Positions 16,914 to 25,165 of a stretch of 64,000 bases of DNA are shown one piece after another (position 1 is the stretch's first letter; each line of letters opens with the position of its first letter). Source of the stretch: Pseudooceanicola batsensis HTCC2597 (GTDB taxonomy: Bacteria > Pseudomonadota > Alphaproteobacteria > Rhodobacterales > Rhodobacteraceae); NCBI RefSeq assembly GCF_000152725.1, contig NZ_CH724131.1:1572952-1636951 (forward strand), in the 5' to 3' direction. Below the pieces are notes generated by a model. The model was given only the letters and a program-made list of their open reading frames with translations, did no database searches and was not told the DNA's origin. A program made the translations under genes and the position numbers.

Positions 16914-17184
16914 GGCTGCAAATTTTCGACCAACTGGTAAAGGCCCAAGCTTTCCACGGTTTCTGTGGATAAGTCTGGGTACTAATCTTTTCCCTTAAGA
17001 AAATACTCTTGTTTGTCGGCACATTAAATGAACTGCCCAAAATTTAGGCGCTCAGATAAACATCTGTAATTGCTGGTTATTTTTTCTTGTCCGTGTCAAA
17101 CATCTGAAAACATTAAAGTTTTGGTAACGTTTCCGTGACGCTGCCACGCAGCGGTGCAAAACTTCCCCGGCGGCATCCTGTTCC
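16914..17184. other. AT-rich intergenic region upstream of uvrC with one DnaA box
   Basis: A 271-bp spacer far richer in A and T than its surroundings. It contains a consensus DnaA box (TGTGGATAA at 16964-16972, i.e. TTATCCACA on the minus strand) and two copies of AAACATCTG at 17058-17066 and 17098-17106, exactly 40 bp apart. A TTGACA lies on the minus strand near 17094, probably part of the uvrC promoter, but no clear -10 is placed. No gene is seen. Confidence 0.5.
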
Positions 17185-17964
17185 TCACTCGACACCCATG
17201 ACATCCGGCGTCTGCCAGCCGAGGTGCTGGCCTCCGTCGATGCAGAGAAGCTGCCCCGTCAGGGCCCGCGCGTTCAGGATGTAGCGAAGCGCCTGGCAGA
17301 TATCCTCGGGGCTGGAGCCGCGTTCGAGCACGGTCGCCGCCCTTTGCCGCGCGAACTGGTCGTCATCCTGCGACTCGGCCTGCAGCGTCGGTCCCGGGCC
17401 GATGGCGTTCACGCGGACATGCGGTGCCAGAGCCTGCGCTGTGGTCTGCGTCAGCGTCCAGAGCGCCGCGCGGGTCAGCGTGTAGGTCATGAACTCGGGC
17501 GTGAGCTTACGCACCCTCTGATCCACCAGATTGACGACGCAGCCCTGCGCCACGGCCTCTCCCGAGGTATCGGCCCGGGCCCGCGGACATTGGGCGGCAA
17601 AGGACTGGGTCAGCACGAATGGCGCCCTGAGATTGCATTCCACATGACGGTCCCAGCTGTCACGGGTGGCGGTTTCGACCGTGTCGTGTTCGAAGACCGA
17701 TGCGTTGTTGACCAGGCAGGTCAGCGGTCCGCCCAGCGCCGCGCTTGCCGCGGGGACCAGTTCCTGCACCTCCGCCTCGCGCGCCAGGTCTGCCTGGACC
17801 GCATGGGCCTCTCGTCCCATGTCGCGGATGCGGGCCACCACCTCCTGCGCTTCGGCCTCGGAGCCGCCGTAGTGCACCGCGACGTCATAGCCCTGTTCGG
17901 CCAGTTCGATGGCGATGGCACGGCCGATCCGCTTGGCCGCGCCGGTGACGAGAGCGCGTGGCAT
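17185..17964 (-). CDS. Short-chain dehydrogenase/reductase, FolM/pteridine-reductase-like, with YxxxR active site
   Basis: A 259-residue SDR. The cofactor loop is TGAAKRIGRAIA (7-18), where the arginine variant suggests NADP(H), and NNAS is at 86-89. The catalytic region reads NLVDQ with Asp148 where most SDRs have Ser, as in pteridine reductases and FolM, then Y161. The usual catalytic lysine four residues after Tyr is Arg165 (YTLTR). GPGPTLQ closes the cofactor site. It may act on a reduced pterin or another carbonyl, but the Lys-to-Arg change makes activity uncertain. It starts 9 bases after the exchanger gene and is the last gene of that operon. Confidence 0.85.
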   Translation of the reverse strand: MPRALVTGAAKRIGRAIAIELAEQGYDVAVHYGGSEAEAQEVVARIRDMGREAHAVQADLAREAEVQELVPAASAALGGPLTCLVNNASVFEHDTVETATRDSWDRHVECNLRAPFVLTQSFAAQCPRARADTSGEAVAQGCVVNLVDQRVRKLTPEFMTYTLTRAALWTLTQTTAQALAPHVRVNAIGPGPTLQAESQDDDQFARQRAATVLERGSSPEDICQALRYILNARALTGQLLCIDGGQHLGWQTPDVMGVE

Positions 17965-17973
17965 GGGAACCTC

Positions 17974-18924
17974 TCAGCTGAGTACGACGGTCACATAGAG
18001 CAGATAGAGCATAGTCAACAGACCGCCCCAGCGCCGACCCAGGTCGACGCGCAGCAGCGCGAAGGGCGCCAGCAGCAGCGACGCCGCCAGCATCACCCAA
18101 AGATCGAATTGCAGGAACTCCTGCTCGACCGGGATGGCCCCGAACAGCGTCGTCGCCCCGATGATCCCCAGCAGGTTGAAGAGGTTCGATCCGATCGCGT
18201 TGCCCATCGCCACATCGGCCTGCCCCCGCAGCCCCGCCATCACGGTCGTGGCCAGTTCCGGAAGCGAGGTGCCGAGGGCGACGAGCGTCAGGCCGATCAC
18301 CGCGTCAGACACCCCGAAGTCGCTGGCGATGATCGAGGCATTGTCGACCAGCAGATCCGCCCCGATCGGCAGCCCCGCCAGCCCGAGCGCGAGAAACAGC
18401 GCGATCCGCCACCACGGCATGTCCGGATCGGCCCCCTCGAGATCGGCGATCTCGTCTTCCGTCCGATCCGCCGCCATGTGCCGCCGCGCGACCCGCACCT
18501 GGTCCCACAACACCGCCGCCAGCGCGGCCAGAAGAACCAGGCCCGAGCTCCAGGTCAGCGGCCCCAGGAAACACAGGGCCACGAAGGCGACCGAGGCCAC
18601 GATCATCACCAGATAGCTGCGGCGGGTATCCAGACGGCTCGTGTGCATGCGCGAGACCAGCGCCGGCAGCCCGAGGACAAGCAGCACGTTCGCCGTGTTC
18701 GACCCCACCACGTTTCCCAGCGCCAGGCCCGGTTTGCCCTCCTGAACCGCACTGATCCCGATCAGCAGTTCCGGCGCCGAGGTGCCGAAGGCAACGATGG
18801 TCAGGCTGACGATCAGGGCGGGAATGCCGACCCTCAGGCTCAGGTTCACGGCCCCCCGCACCAGCAGGTCCCCCGCAACAAGCAGCACGGCCAGGCCCGC
18901 TCCCGACAGCAACCAGGCGCTCAT
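17974..18924 (-). CDS. Calcium/sodium antiporter (CaCA family)
   Basis: A 316-residue K+-independent Na+/Ca2+ exchanger-like membrane protein. The two inverted alpha-repeats that form the ion site are visible as TIVAFGTSAPELLIG with GNVVGSNTANVLL, and TLVALGTSLPELATT with GNAIGSNLFNLLG. Ten hydrophobic helices are expected. The ATG at 18924 overlaps the stop of the upstream 54-residue gene (ATGA), which settles the start over a longer frame that begins inside that gene. It belongs to a six-gene operon; which ion it moves in this organism is not shown by sequence. Confidence 0.92.
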   Translation of the reverse strand: MSAWLLSGAGLAVLLVAGDLLVRGAVNLSLRVGIPALIVSLTIVAFGTSAPELLIGISAVQEGKPGLALGNVVGSNTANVLLVLGLPALVSRMHTSRLDTRRSYLVMIVASVAFVALCFLGPLTWSSGLVLLAALAAVLWDQVRVARRHMAADRTEDEIADLEGADPDMPWWRIALFLALGLAGLPIGADLLVDNASIIASDFGVSDAVIGLTLVALGTSLPELATTVMAGLRGQADVAMGNAIGSNLFNLLGIIGATTLFGAIPVEQEFLQFDLWVMLAASLLLAPFALLRVDLGRRWGGLLTMLYLLYVTVVLS

Positions 18925-19085
18925 CCGCGCCCCCGTCCGCAGGGGCACGGGCCCTTCCCGATCCTGTAGCGGCCACAGGACGGACATTTGCGGCCGAGCT
19001 TGTCCCGCCCCGGCAGCTTCAGCTTGCCGAACATCGCCATGACGCCCATGGCCACGAGAAACAGAATGACGATCTTGAGGATCAC
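18921..19085 (-). CDS. 54-residue membrane-anchored zinc-ribbon protein
   Basis: A short gene with a GTG start at 19085, one base after the S49 peptidase stop, and a stop overlapping the exchanger ATG. One N-terminal hydrophobic helix (IVILFLVAMGVMAMF) is followed by KLKLPGRDKLGR and a mini zinc ribbon, CPSCGRY then CPCGRG, with four cysteines (CxxC ... CxC). The tight packing on both sides and the intact Cys pattern support a real gene. The function is unknown; a membrane-tethered zinc-binding accessory to the peptidase or exchanger is only a guess. Confidence 0.8.
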   Translation of the reverse strand: MILKIVILFLVAMGVMAMFGKLKLPGRDKLGRKCPSCGRYRIGKGPCPCGRGRG

Positions 19086-19086
19086 G

Positions 19087-19944
19087 TCAGAGACCGAACC
19101 GTGAATAGGCCGCCCGCTCTTCGATCGCCGCGAGGGCGTCGGTCGCCAGCGTCGCCCCGAACCGGGAGAGCCAGCCGCGGCGCGGGCCGTATTTGCGGAA
19201 CCGGACCTTGTCGCCGAACTTTTCCTTCATCACCGGGACCAGATGACCGACATGATCGATCAGGCCCAGCTCCTTCGCCTTTTCGGCCAGCCAGAATTCA
19301 CCGGTAAAGAGATCCTCGGACTCTTTCAATTTTCCGCCACGATGCGTTTTGACATGATCGATGAAGGCCGCGTGAATGTCGGTCAGCAAGCTCTTGAGTC
19401 TTGCGACATCTTCCTCTTTCTCCGGCTGAAAGGGATCGAGCATCGACTTGGACTTTCCCGACGTATGCACGCGCCGCTCCACGCCCTGCCGCGCCAGCAG
19501 CACATGCGCCCCGAAACTTGCCGCGATCACGCCGATGGACCCCACGACCGAGCTCCGGTCGGCATGGATCTCCTCGGCGGCGCAGGCCAGCCAGTAACCG
19601 CCCGAGGCCGCGGCATCTTCGACGAAGGCATAGACCGGCACCGATTTCTCTTCCGACAGGCGCCGGATCCGCGCGGCGATCAGCGAGGACTGCACAGGCG
19701 ACCCGCCCGGAGAGTTGATCGCCAGTGCGACCGCCGCCGGCTTGCCCCGCCGGAAGGCGCGTTCGATCACCGGCGCCATCGCCTCGTCGCTGAGCGGCCC
19801 CCTCGGGCCGGAGGAAATCATCCCCTGCAGCCGGATGACGGCGACGAGGGGCGGGCGTTTCATGACACGGTCAAGGATCTGCATGCCGCCGATGTAGAGG
19901 CGGCGGGCCGCGCCGACAAGGCGGTAACGTTCCGTCACCGCCAT
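19087..19944 (-). CDS. S49 family peptidase (SppA/SohB-like)
   Basis: A 285-residue protease of the signal-peptide-peptidase A family. The core begins at VAVIRLQGMIS; the nucleophile is the serine of AAASGGYWLACAA, and the general-base lysine is probably in SGKSKSM. LGLIDHVG is the usual C-terminal element. There is no clear N-terminal membrane anchor, unlike E. coli SppA, so it resembles the short single-domain members. The ATG at 19944 (MAVTERYRL) was chosen because longer versions run into the ABC permease gene. It lies between the exporter genes and the zinc-ribbon gene in the same operon. Confidence 0.9.
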   Translation of the reverse strand: MAVTERYRLVGAARRLYIGGMQILDRVMKRPPLVAVIRLQGMISSGPRGPLSDEAMAPVIERAFRRGKPAAVALAINSPGGSPVQSSLIAARIRRLSEEKSVPVYAFVEDAAASGGYWLACAAEEIHADRSSVVGSIGVIAASFGAHVLLARQGVERRVHTSGKSKSMLDPFQPEKEEDVARLKSLLTDIHAAFIDHVKTHRGGKLKESEDLFTGEFWLAEKAKELGLIDHVGHLVPVMKEKFGDKVRFRKYGPRRGWLSRFGATLATDALAAIEERAAYSRFGL

Positions 19945-19954
19945 AAACCGGCCC

Positions 19955-20716
19955 TCAGTCCCGCAGACGCCAGCCGGTCCTGAAGATCCACCACACGATC
20001 GCAAGGCACAGCGCGGTGAACCCGGCGATCGCCACCAGGCTGATCCCGACGGGAACATCCGCCATGTCGAAGAACGCCCATCTGAAGCCCGAAATGAGGT
20101 AGACCACCGGATTGAACAACGTGATCTTCTGCCAGATTTCCGGAAGCATCGAGATCGAATAGAACGACCCGCCCAGGAAGACGAGCGGCGTCACGATCAG
20201 CAGCGGCACAAGCTGCAACTGTTCGAAATTGCCCGCCCAGAGCCCGATGATGAACCCCAACAGCGAAAACGAGATGCAGGTCAGCACGAGGAACGCCACC
20301 ATGGCGAAGGGATGCGCGATGGTGAGATCGACGAAGAGCGAAGCCGTCCCCAGGATCACCACCCCGATGAACAGCGCCTTGGTCGCCGCCGCCCCGACAT
20401 ACCCCGCCACGATCTCGAGAAAGCTGACCGGGGCGGACAGAAGTTCGTAGACCGTTCCGATGAACTTGGGAAAGTAGATCCCGAAGGACGCGTTGGAGAT
20501 CGACTGCATGATCACAGACAGCATGATCAGCCCCGGAACGATGAAGGCGCCGTAGCTCACCCCCTCGACCTGCTGGATCCGGCTGCCGATCGCCGTGCCG
20601 AAGACCACGAAGTAAAGCGAGGTCGAGATCACCGGCGACACGAAGCTTTGCAGCAGCGTGCGGAAGAACCGCGTCATCTCGTACCGGTAGATCGCCCAGA
20701 TTGCCCGGAGCGTCAT
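19955..20716 (-). CDS. ABC-2 type transporter permease
   Basis: A 253-residue membrane permease with six hydrophobic helices, of the ABC-2 exporter family (drug, polysaccharide or NodJ-like). The region [24 protein letters not shown] is the conserved ABC-2 signature near the C-terminus. The ATG at 20716 overlaps the ATPase stop by 4 bp, so the two are translated as a coupled pair. No periplasmic adaptor is encoded nearby, so it probably forms a simple half-transporter pair exporting an unknown compound. Confidence 0.92.
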   Translation of the reverse strand: MTLRAIWAIYRYEMTRFFRTLLQSFVSPVISTSLYFVVFGTAIGSRIQQVEGVSYGAFIVPGLIMLSVIMQSISNASFGIYFPKFIGTVYELLSAPVSFLEIVAGYVGAAATKALFIGVVILGTASLFVDLTIAHPFAMVAFLVLTCISFSLLGFIIGLWAGNFEQLQLVPLLIVTPLVFLGGSFYSISMLPEIWQKITLFNPVVYLISGFRWAFFDMADVPVGISLVAIAGFTALCLAIVWWIFRTGWRLRD

Positions 20717-21642
20717 GCCGCGCCCTCCTTCACCAAGCCCACGAATATTTCTTCCAGCGAGGATTGCCGCGTCGACAGGTCGCGCAGGGTGATCCCCTCG
20801 CGCGACAGGGCGGCCAGAAGGGCCGTGATCCCCGTGCGCTCTTTCTGGGTGTCGTATGTATAGACCAGAGACATCCCGTCTCCGGCCAGCTCCAGGTCGA
20901 GGTCGGTCAGCCCGGGCGGCACCGCCGCGATCTTCTCGCGCAGCTCGATGGTCAGTTGCTTGCGCCCCATCCGGGCCATCAGCGCGTTCTTTTCCTCGAC
21001 CAGCAGAAGGCGCCCCTCGCTGATGACGCCGACCCGGTCCGAAATCGCCTCGGCCTCTTCGATGTAATGCGTCGTCAGGATCACGGTGACGCCTTCGGCC
21101 TTCAGTTCGGAGACGATGTTCCACATGTCCTTGCGCAGATCGACGTCGACCCCGGCGGTCGGTTCGTCGAGAAAGAGAACCCTGGGCTCGTGGCTGAGCG
21201 CCTTGGCGATCAGGACCCGGCGCTTCATGCCGCCCGACAATTCCCGGATCCGGCTGTCCTTCTTGTCCCAGAGCGACAGCCGCCGCAGGATCCGCTCGAG
21301 CAGCGCGTCGTCCCGGCGCTTGCCGAACAGGCCCCGTGTCAGGGCCACCGTGTTGATCACCTTCTCGAACGGTTCAAGGTTTATTTCCTGCGGCACCAGC
21401 CCGATCATCGCCCGCGCCTGCCGATACTGCGTCAGCGTGTCGAACCCGTTCACCGTCACACTCCCGCTCGTCGGGACGGTGATCCCGCAGATCGTGGAGA
21501 TCAGGGTCGTCTTGCCCGCCCCGTTCGGTCCCAGCAGGGCGAGGATCTCTCCTTCGCGGATGTCGAGATCGACGCCCTTCAGCGCTTCGAACCCGCCCTT
21601 GTATGTCTTTTTCAGATTGCTGATCCGCAAGATCGGTGCCAT
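20713..21642 (-). CDS. ABC transporter ATP-binding protein (ABC-2 exporter)
   Basis: A 309-residue ATPase. Walker A is GPNGAGKTT, the signature is LSGGMKRR, Walker B is [10 protein letters not shown] and the switch histidine follows in [11 protein letters not shown]-terminal extension of about 80 residues is typical of the daunorubicin-resistance (DrrA/NatA) branch. The start at 21642 follows an AGGAGGAG site; a longer frame beginning at 21696 has no comparable site. It is the first gene of a six-gene minus-strand unit, with a palindromic operator candidate 62 bp upstream. Confidence 0.94.
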   Translation of the reverse strand: MAPILRISNLKKTYKGGFEALKGVDLDIREGEILALLGPNGAGKTTLISTICGITVPTSGSVTVNGFDTLTQYRQARAMIGLVPQEINLEPFEKVINTVALTRGLFGKRRDDALLERILRRLSLWDKKDSRIRELSGGMKRRVLIAKALSHEPRVLFLDEPTAGVDVDLRKDMWNIVSELKAEGVTVILTTHYIEEAEAISDRVGVISEGRLLLVEEKNALMARMGRKQLTIELREKIAAVPPGLTDLDLELAGDGMSLVYTYDTQKERTGITALLAALSREGITLRDLSTRQSSLEEIFVGLVKEGAA

Positions 21643-22199
21643 CGCCCGCTCCTCCTGTTCGGGGCCGGACCCTACCCCCGTCTCCTCCGGCTGCATAGAG
21701 TTAAACCGGACGGTTCACTTTGCAAAAACGCACAAGGGGCGGCTCGGGGCTGCGGCTTGAAATCCTTGGGACCGCAGCATCGGAACGCGCTGGCGCAGTC
21801 TTCTGGGCCGGTTGCGCGACGCGGTGACGGAATGGGGTAGCGCCGAGCGCTTCAGCGAGCCTCGGTTTCCTGCCCCGGTTTCTCTTTGGGATAAGCGTTC
21901 CGAGTGCTCGGCCGAGTGACGAACACGTGCCGATCAGACCGCTTTTTCTCTCGGCAATGCACAACCCGCTTCCGGTATGGCACGTCGGCACGGAGGAGGC
22001 CTCATTCCCACGAAAGAACATCTCGCCTTCCGGCTAGCAAATATCCTCGTGACGCATTTCGTGCAGACACAGAAATCTGGAATCGTGCCCGCGCTTGACG
22101 CATCAAAACGGAGCAGGTCGTAGAAGACGCTTTTGCGACGTCGCGGCGCGCCACGCAGGGCGAGCGTTCCAGGGCAAGTATTTCAGGAGGTCTTCAAGG
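21643..22199. other. 557-bp intergenic region without a convincing gene
   Basis: Between the ABC ATPase and the tRNA. The only structure I can support is the inverted repeat at 21704-21715. Short open frames on both strands (a 106-codon one on minus at 21701-22021 and a 64-codon one on plus at 21904-22098) have no family features, no ribosome site and unusual composition, so I do not call them. The patch is less GC-rich than its surroundings and sits next to a tRNA, but no integrase or direct repeat of the tRNA end is visible. Confidence 0.6.
21704..21715. promoter_or_regulatory. Palindromic operator candidate upstream of the ABC exporter
   Basis: AACCG-GA-CGGTT, a perfect 5-bp-arm inverted repeat resembling TetR-type operators. 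It lies 62 bases before the ATPase start. No regulator gene is adjacent. Confidence 0.3.
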
Positions 22200-22276
22200 T
22201 GGCGGACCGAGGAGGATTCGAACCCCCGACCCCTTGATTCGTAGTCAAGTACTCTATCCAGCTGAGCTATCGGTCC
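22200..22276 (-). tRNA. tRNA-Arg(ACG)
   Basis: On the minus strand the 77-nt sequence folds as a cloverleaf: acceptor GGACCGA pairs with TCGGTCC, the D arm is GCTC/GAGT, the anticodon stem is CTTGA/TCAAG with loop CTACGAA (anticodon ACG), and the T loop is TTCGAAT. The discriminator is G and CCA is encoded. The ACG anticodon reads CGN arginine codons after deamination of A34 to inosine by TadA. Confidence 0.95.
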
Positions 22277-22286
22277 GTAGGGGGTG

Positions 22287-22315
22287 CAAATAGCTGCCGT
22301 CCCGGAGGAGTTCAA
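22287..22315 (-). promoter_or_regulatory. Promoter candidate for tRNA-Arg
   Basis: On the minus strand: TTGAAC, 17 bases, TATTTG, ending 10 bases before the tRNA 5' end. The spacing is ideal and the position is right for a short tRNA leader. Confidence 0.5.
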
Positions 22316-22336
22316 GAGGAAAATCGGACGAAGGTG

Positions 22337-23737
22337 TCACTCCGCCGCTTCGTCCATCGCGACGACCGTCTTGGGCAGTTCGATCCGGAAGCGCGTGCCC
22401 TCGTCTCCGGTCCGCTCGAGCAAGAGCTGCCCGCCATGCCCGCGGATCAGCTCGGCCGAGATGGCGAGGCCGAGCCCGGCGCCGCCGCGCCGCGTTCCGC
22501 CGTGGAACGGCGTGAAGAGGTTCTCGCGCGCCTTGGGGGGAAGGCCCGGGCCGGTATCCGTCACCCAGATACGCCAGGCTTTCTCATCCTCGTCCGCCGC
22601 GACCGAGATCTCGCCCGGCCTGCCGGTGGCGACGACCGCCTGCCGCGCGTTGCGCACGAGGTTCAGCAGCACGCGGTGCAACTGTTCGGCATCGGCCCGG
22701 ACGGTCAGGGTCGCCGGAATGTCCTCGGAAAAGCTGACATCGGCGTCTCCGACCGCCAGCCGCTCGCCGTCGATCACGTCCCCCGCCAGCTCGGCCAGAT
22801 GCACGATCGTCAACCTCGGGGCCGGTTCCTCGGCGCGCCCGAAGGCCAGCGTGCTTTCGCACAGGTTCACCGCGCGGGTGATCGAGTTCACCAGCTTCGG
22901 GGCCAGCCGGCGCACCGTCGGATCCTCGGATTTCTCGATCCGGTCGACGAAGAGCTGGGCCGAGGTCAGGATGTTCCGCAGGTCATGGCTGATCTTGGCC
23001 ACCGCCCCGCCAAGCTGGGCCAACCGATCCTTCTGCCGCAGCGCGCCGGTCAGCTCGGTCTCGAGCGACTTCAGCGCCTGCTCGGCTTCGCGCAGCTCGG
23101 TGATGCCGGCGGTCGGCTCGATGATCCGGCGCGCGTCCTCGGGCATGGCCGCATAGCTCTGCATCTGTTCGATGACCCGCTTGATCGGCCGCACCAGCAG
23201 CGCCCGCACGGCCAGGAAGAGAAAGACCGAAGTGATGGCCGAGATCACGAAGCTGAGCCCGAGAATACGCCAGCCGTAGTCGATCATCGCGGTCCTGAGC
23301 GCCGACGTGCCCATCGTGATCTCGATCAGCAGGCCGGCCTCGCGCACCGGGTTGCCGAAGACCCGGATCACGCGCGGCTCGGGGTCGGCCAGCCGCAGGA
23401 TGGCATCGCGCATCAGCACCCACGGGCCGGCGTCACGCAGGTCGAACGTCCGGGCGACCGGCCCGGGCACCGGCGAAGCCAGCATCAGCTGCCGCGCCTC
23501 GTCGCGCCTGAGAACGACGTTGAAGACCTCGGCATTGCGGAGCAGCTCCTCCTCCACATCCGCGTCGATCATGTCGTTGGCGAGCAGCGCGAGCGAGGCG
23601 ATCTGCGCCCGTTCCAGCCGCGACAACAGGTAATCCTGCCGGAACCGCGCCACCGAGGGAACGAGGATCATGATCTCGGCCAGCATCACGAAGAGGATCG
23701 TGAGGATCAGGAAACGTCCGGAAAGCGATCGAAGCAT
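22337..23737 (-). CDS. Sensor histidine kinase
   Basis: A 466-residue membrane kinase. A first helix (about 9-29) and a second (about 160-180) flank a periplasmic sensor of about 130 residues; a HAMP-like linker follows. The H box is KISHDLRNILTSA with H251. The N box is LLNLVRNARQAV, G1 is DTGPGLP and G2 is GGAGLGLAI. HDLRN in place of the commoner HELRN is typical of a subset of kinases. No response regulator is encoded beside it, so its partner is elsewhere. It lies 19 bases downstream of the minus-strand flavoenzyme (starting at 23737 after its stop at 23756), so the three genes may be cotranscribed. Confidence 0.93.
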   Translation of the reverse strand: MLRSLSGRFLILTILFVMLAEIMILVPSVARFRQDYLLSRLERAQIASLALLANDMIDADVEEELLRNAEVFNVVLRRDEARQLMLASPVPGPVARTFDLRDAGPWVLMRDAILRLADPEPRVIRVFGNPVREAGLLIEITMGTSALRTAMIDYGWRILGLSFVISAITSVFLFLAVRALLVRPIKRVIEQMQSYAAMPEDARRIIEPTAGITELREAEQALKSLETELTGALRQKDRLAQLGGAVAKISHDLRNILTSAQLFVDRIEKSEDPTVRRLAPKLVNSITRAVNLCESTLAFGRAEEPAPRLTIVHLAELAGDVIDGERLAVGDADVSFSEDIPATLTVRADAEQLHRVLLNLVRNARQAVVATGRPGEISVAADEDEKAWRIWVTDTGPGLPPKARENLFTPFHGGTRRGGAGLGLAISAELIRGHGGQLLLERTGDEGTRFRIELPKTVVAMDEAAE

Positions 23738-23755
23738 GGTCGGCTCGGGTCAGGG

Positions 23756-25165
23756 TCACGGCACCACGCGCTGAACGAGCCGCGCGAACCGCTCAACCCA
23801 CGGATTACCGAATAGTTTGGGTGAGAGATAGGTCCCTGCGGCCGACTTGGCCACCTCGGAGAGGGTCGGGTAAGGCAGCACCAGCCCCGCTATCCTCGAA
23901 AGGCGGGTTCCGGAACTCATCGCCAGGCTCCAGGGGGCAAGCAGTTCTCCGGCATGGGGGCCGACGATGGTGACCCCCACGGGCCGGCCGCGGTGCAGGA
24001 CCAGCTTCAGCCATCCCTCGGTCTCCCGCGCGGTCCGCGCACGATCGTTCTCGGCAAAGGCCTTGCGGACGGTCTCGACGCTGTTCAGCGCCTCGCGCGC
24101 CTCGGTCTCGGTCATTCCGATCTGGGCCAGTTCCGGGGCGGTATAGGTGACCCGCGGTATCGTCGCGTGATCGGCTTTCGCGGGAAGGCCCAGCACCGCC
24201 TGCCGGATGACGATGCCCGCGTGGTATCCCGCCACATGGGTGAAGCGCGGCAGGCCGGCCGCGACATCGCCGATGGCAAAGACCTTCCGGTTCGTGGTTC
24301 TGAGCGCGGCATTCACGCGGATGCCCCCCTCGTCGCCCTCGACGCCGGCCTGGTCGAGATCGAGCGACGAGACTCCCGCCCTGCGCCCCGTCGCGACCAG
24401 CAGGTGGGATCCGGCGATCCGCTCGCCCCCGACGGAGAGCCAGACGCCGGAGCCGTCCTGCCCGGCCGCCTCGACCCGCGCCTGTTCCCGCAGGACCACC
24501 CCATCCCGGCCGAGCGTGGTGCGCAGGATGTCGACGGCCTCCGGATCGTCATGGCCAAGGATCGACCCGGCCTCGACCAGGGTGACCGCCGCGCCGAGGC
24601 GCCGGAAGGCCTGGGCCATCTCGACCCCGATCGGACCGCCCCCCAGCACGAGCAGATGACCGGGCAGCGCGCGGAGGTCGAACACGCTCTCGTTGGTCAG
24701 GTAGGGCACGTCCGCAAGCCCCGGGATCTGCGGGATGAGCGGGCGGGATCCGGTGGCGATGACGATGCGCCGCGCCTTCAGCCTCTCCCCGTTCACGGTC
24801 ACCTCGTCCGGTCCCGTGAACCGCGCCATGCCGCGGATGACGCGCACGCCAAGCCCCTCGAACCTCTCCTGGCTGTCATGGGGGGCGATCTCGGCGATGA
24901 TCCCGGCGACATGGGCCATCACCGCCGGAAAGTCGATAACCGGCTCGACGGCCCGGATGCCGAAGCGGTCCGCCGTCCGCATGGCATGCGCGGCCGAGGC
25001 CGCCGCGATCAATGCCTTGGACGGGACGCAGCCGTGGTTTAGGCAATCGCCCCCCATCACGCGCCCCTCGATCAGGACGACGCGCAACCCCATCTGCACG
25101 GCACCCGAGGCCACCGACAGCCCGGCCGACCCCGCGCCGATCACGATGAGGTCCTGCCCGCTCAT
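23756..25165 (-). CDS. FAD-dependent pyridine nucleotide-disulfide oxidoreductase, dihydrolipoyl dehydrogenase-like
   Basis: A 469-residue flavoprotein of the disulfide reductase family. FAD binding is by GAGSAGLSVASG. The redox pair is in GGDCLNHGCVPSK (C42 and C47). The NAD(P) fold has LGGGPIGVEMAQ, and AIGDVAAG is the second FAD motif. In lipoamide and glutathione reductases a C-terminal HPT supplies the catalytic base; here it reads LPYPTLSE, with Tyr in place of His, so the substrate is probably not lipoamide. MerA's extra cysteine pair is also absent. Its ATG overlaps the stop of the TVP38-like gene, pairing a membrane protein with a soluble reductase. Confidence 0.88.
   Translation of the reverse strand: MSGQDLIVIGAGSAGLSVASGAVQMGLRVVLIEGRVMGGDCLNHGCVPSKALIAAASAAHAMRTADRFGIRAVEPVIDFPAVMAHVAGIIAEIAPHDSQERFEGLGVRVIRGMARFTGPDEVTVNGERLKARRIVIATGSRPLIPQIPGLADVPYLTNESVFDLRALPGHLLVLGGGPIGVEMAQAFRRLGAAVTLVEAGSILGHDDPEAVDILRTTLGRDGVVLREQARVEAAGQDGSGVWLSVGGERIAGSHLLVATGRRAGVSSLDLDQAGVEGDEGGIRVNAALRTTNRKVFAIGDVAAGLPRFTHVAGYHAGIVIRQAVLGLPAKADHATIPRVTYTAPELAQIGMTETEAREALNSVETVRKAFAENDRARTARETEGWLKLVLHRGRPVGVTIVGPHAGELLAPWSLAMSSGTRLSRIAGLVLPYPTLSEVAKSAAGTYLSPKLFGNPWVERFARLVQRVVP

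Noticed and set aside
16964..16972. The DnaA box as evidence of a replication origin
   Set aside because: Only one box is present, and dnaA, hemE or parAB are not nearby. A single site is insufficient for oriC.
14869..17040. A 723-codon minus-strand frame over uvrC
   Set aside because: It is a +1-type shadow of uvrC in the same direction; the uvrC frame carries all motifs.
16914..17184. A LexA operator in front of uvrC
   Set aside because: No GAAC-N7-GAAC or GTTC-N7-GTTC direct repeat is present.
21701..22021. A 106-codon open frame on the minus strand in the tRNA-side gap
   Set aside because: No family features, no ribosome site, and a Ser/Arg/Pro-rich composition typical of non-coding frames.
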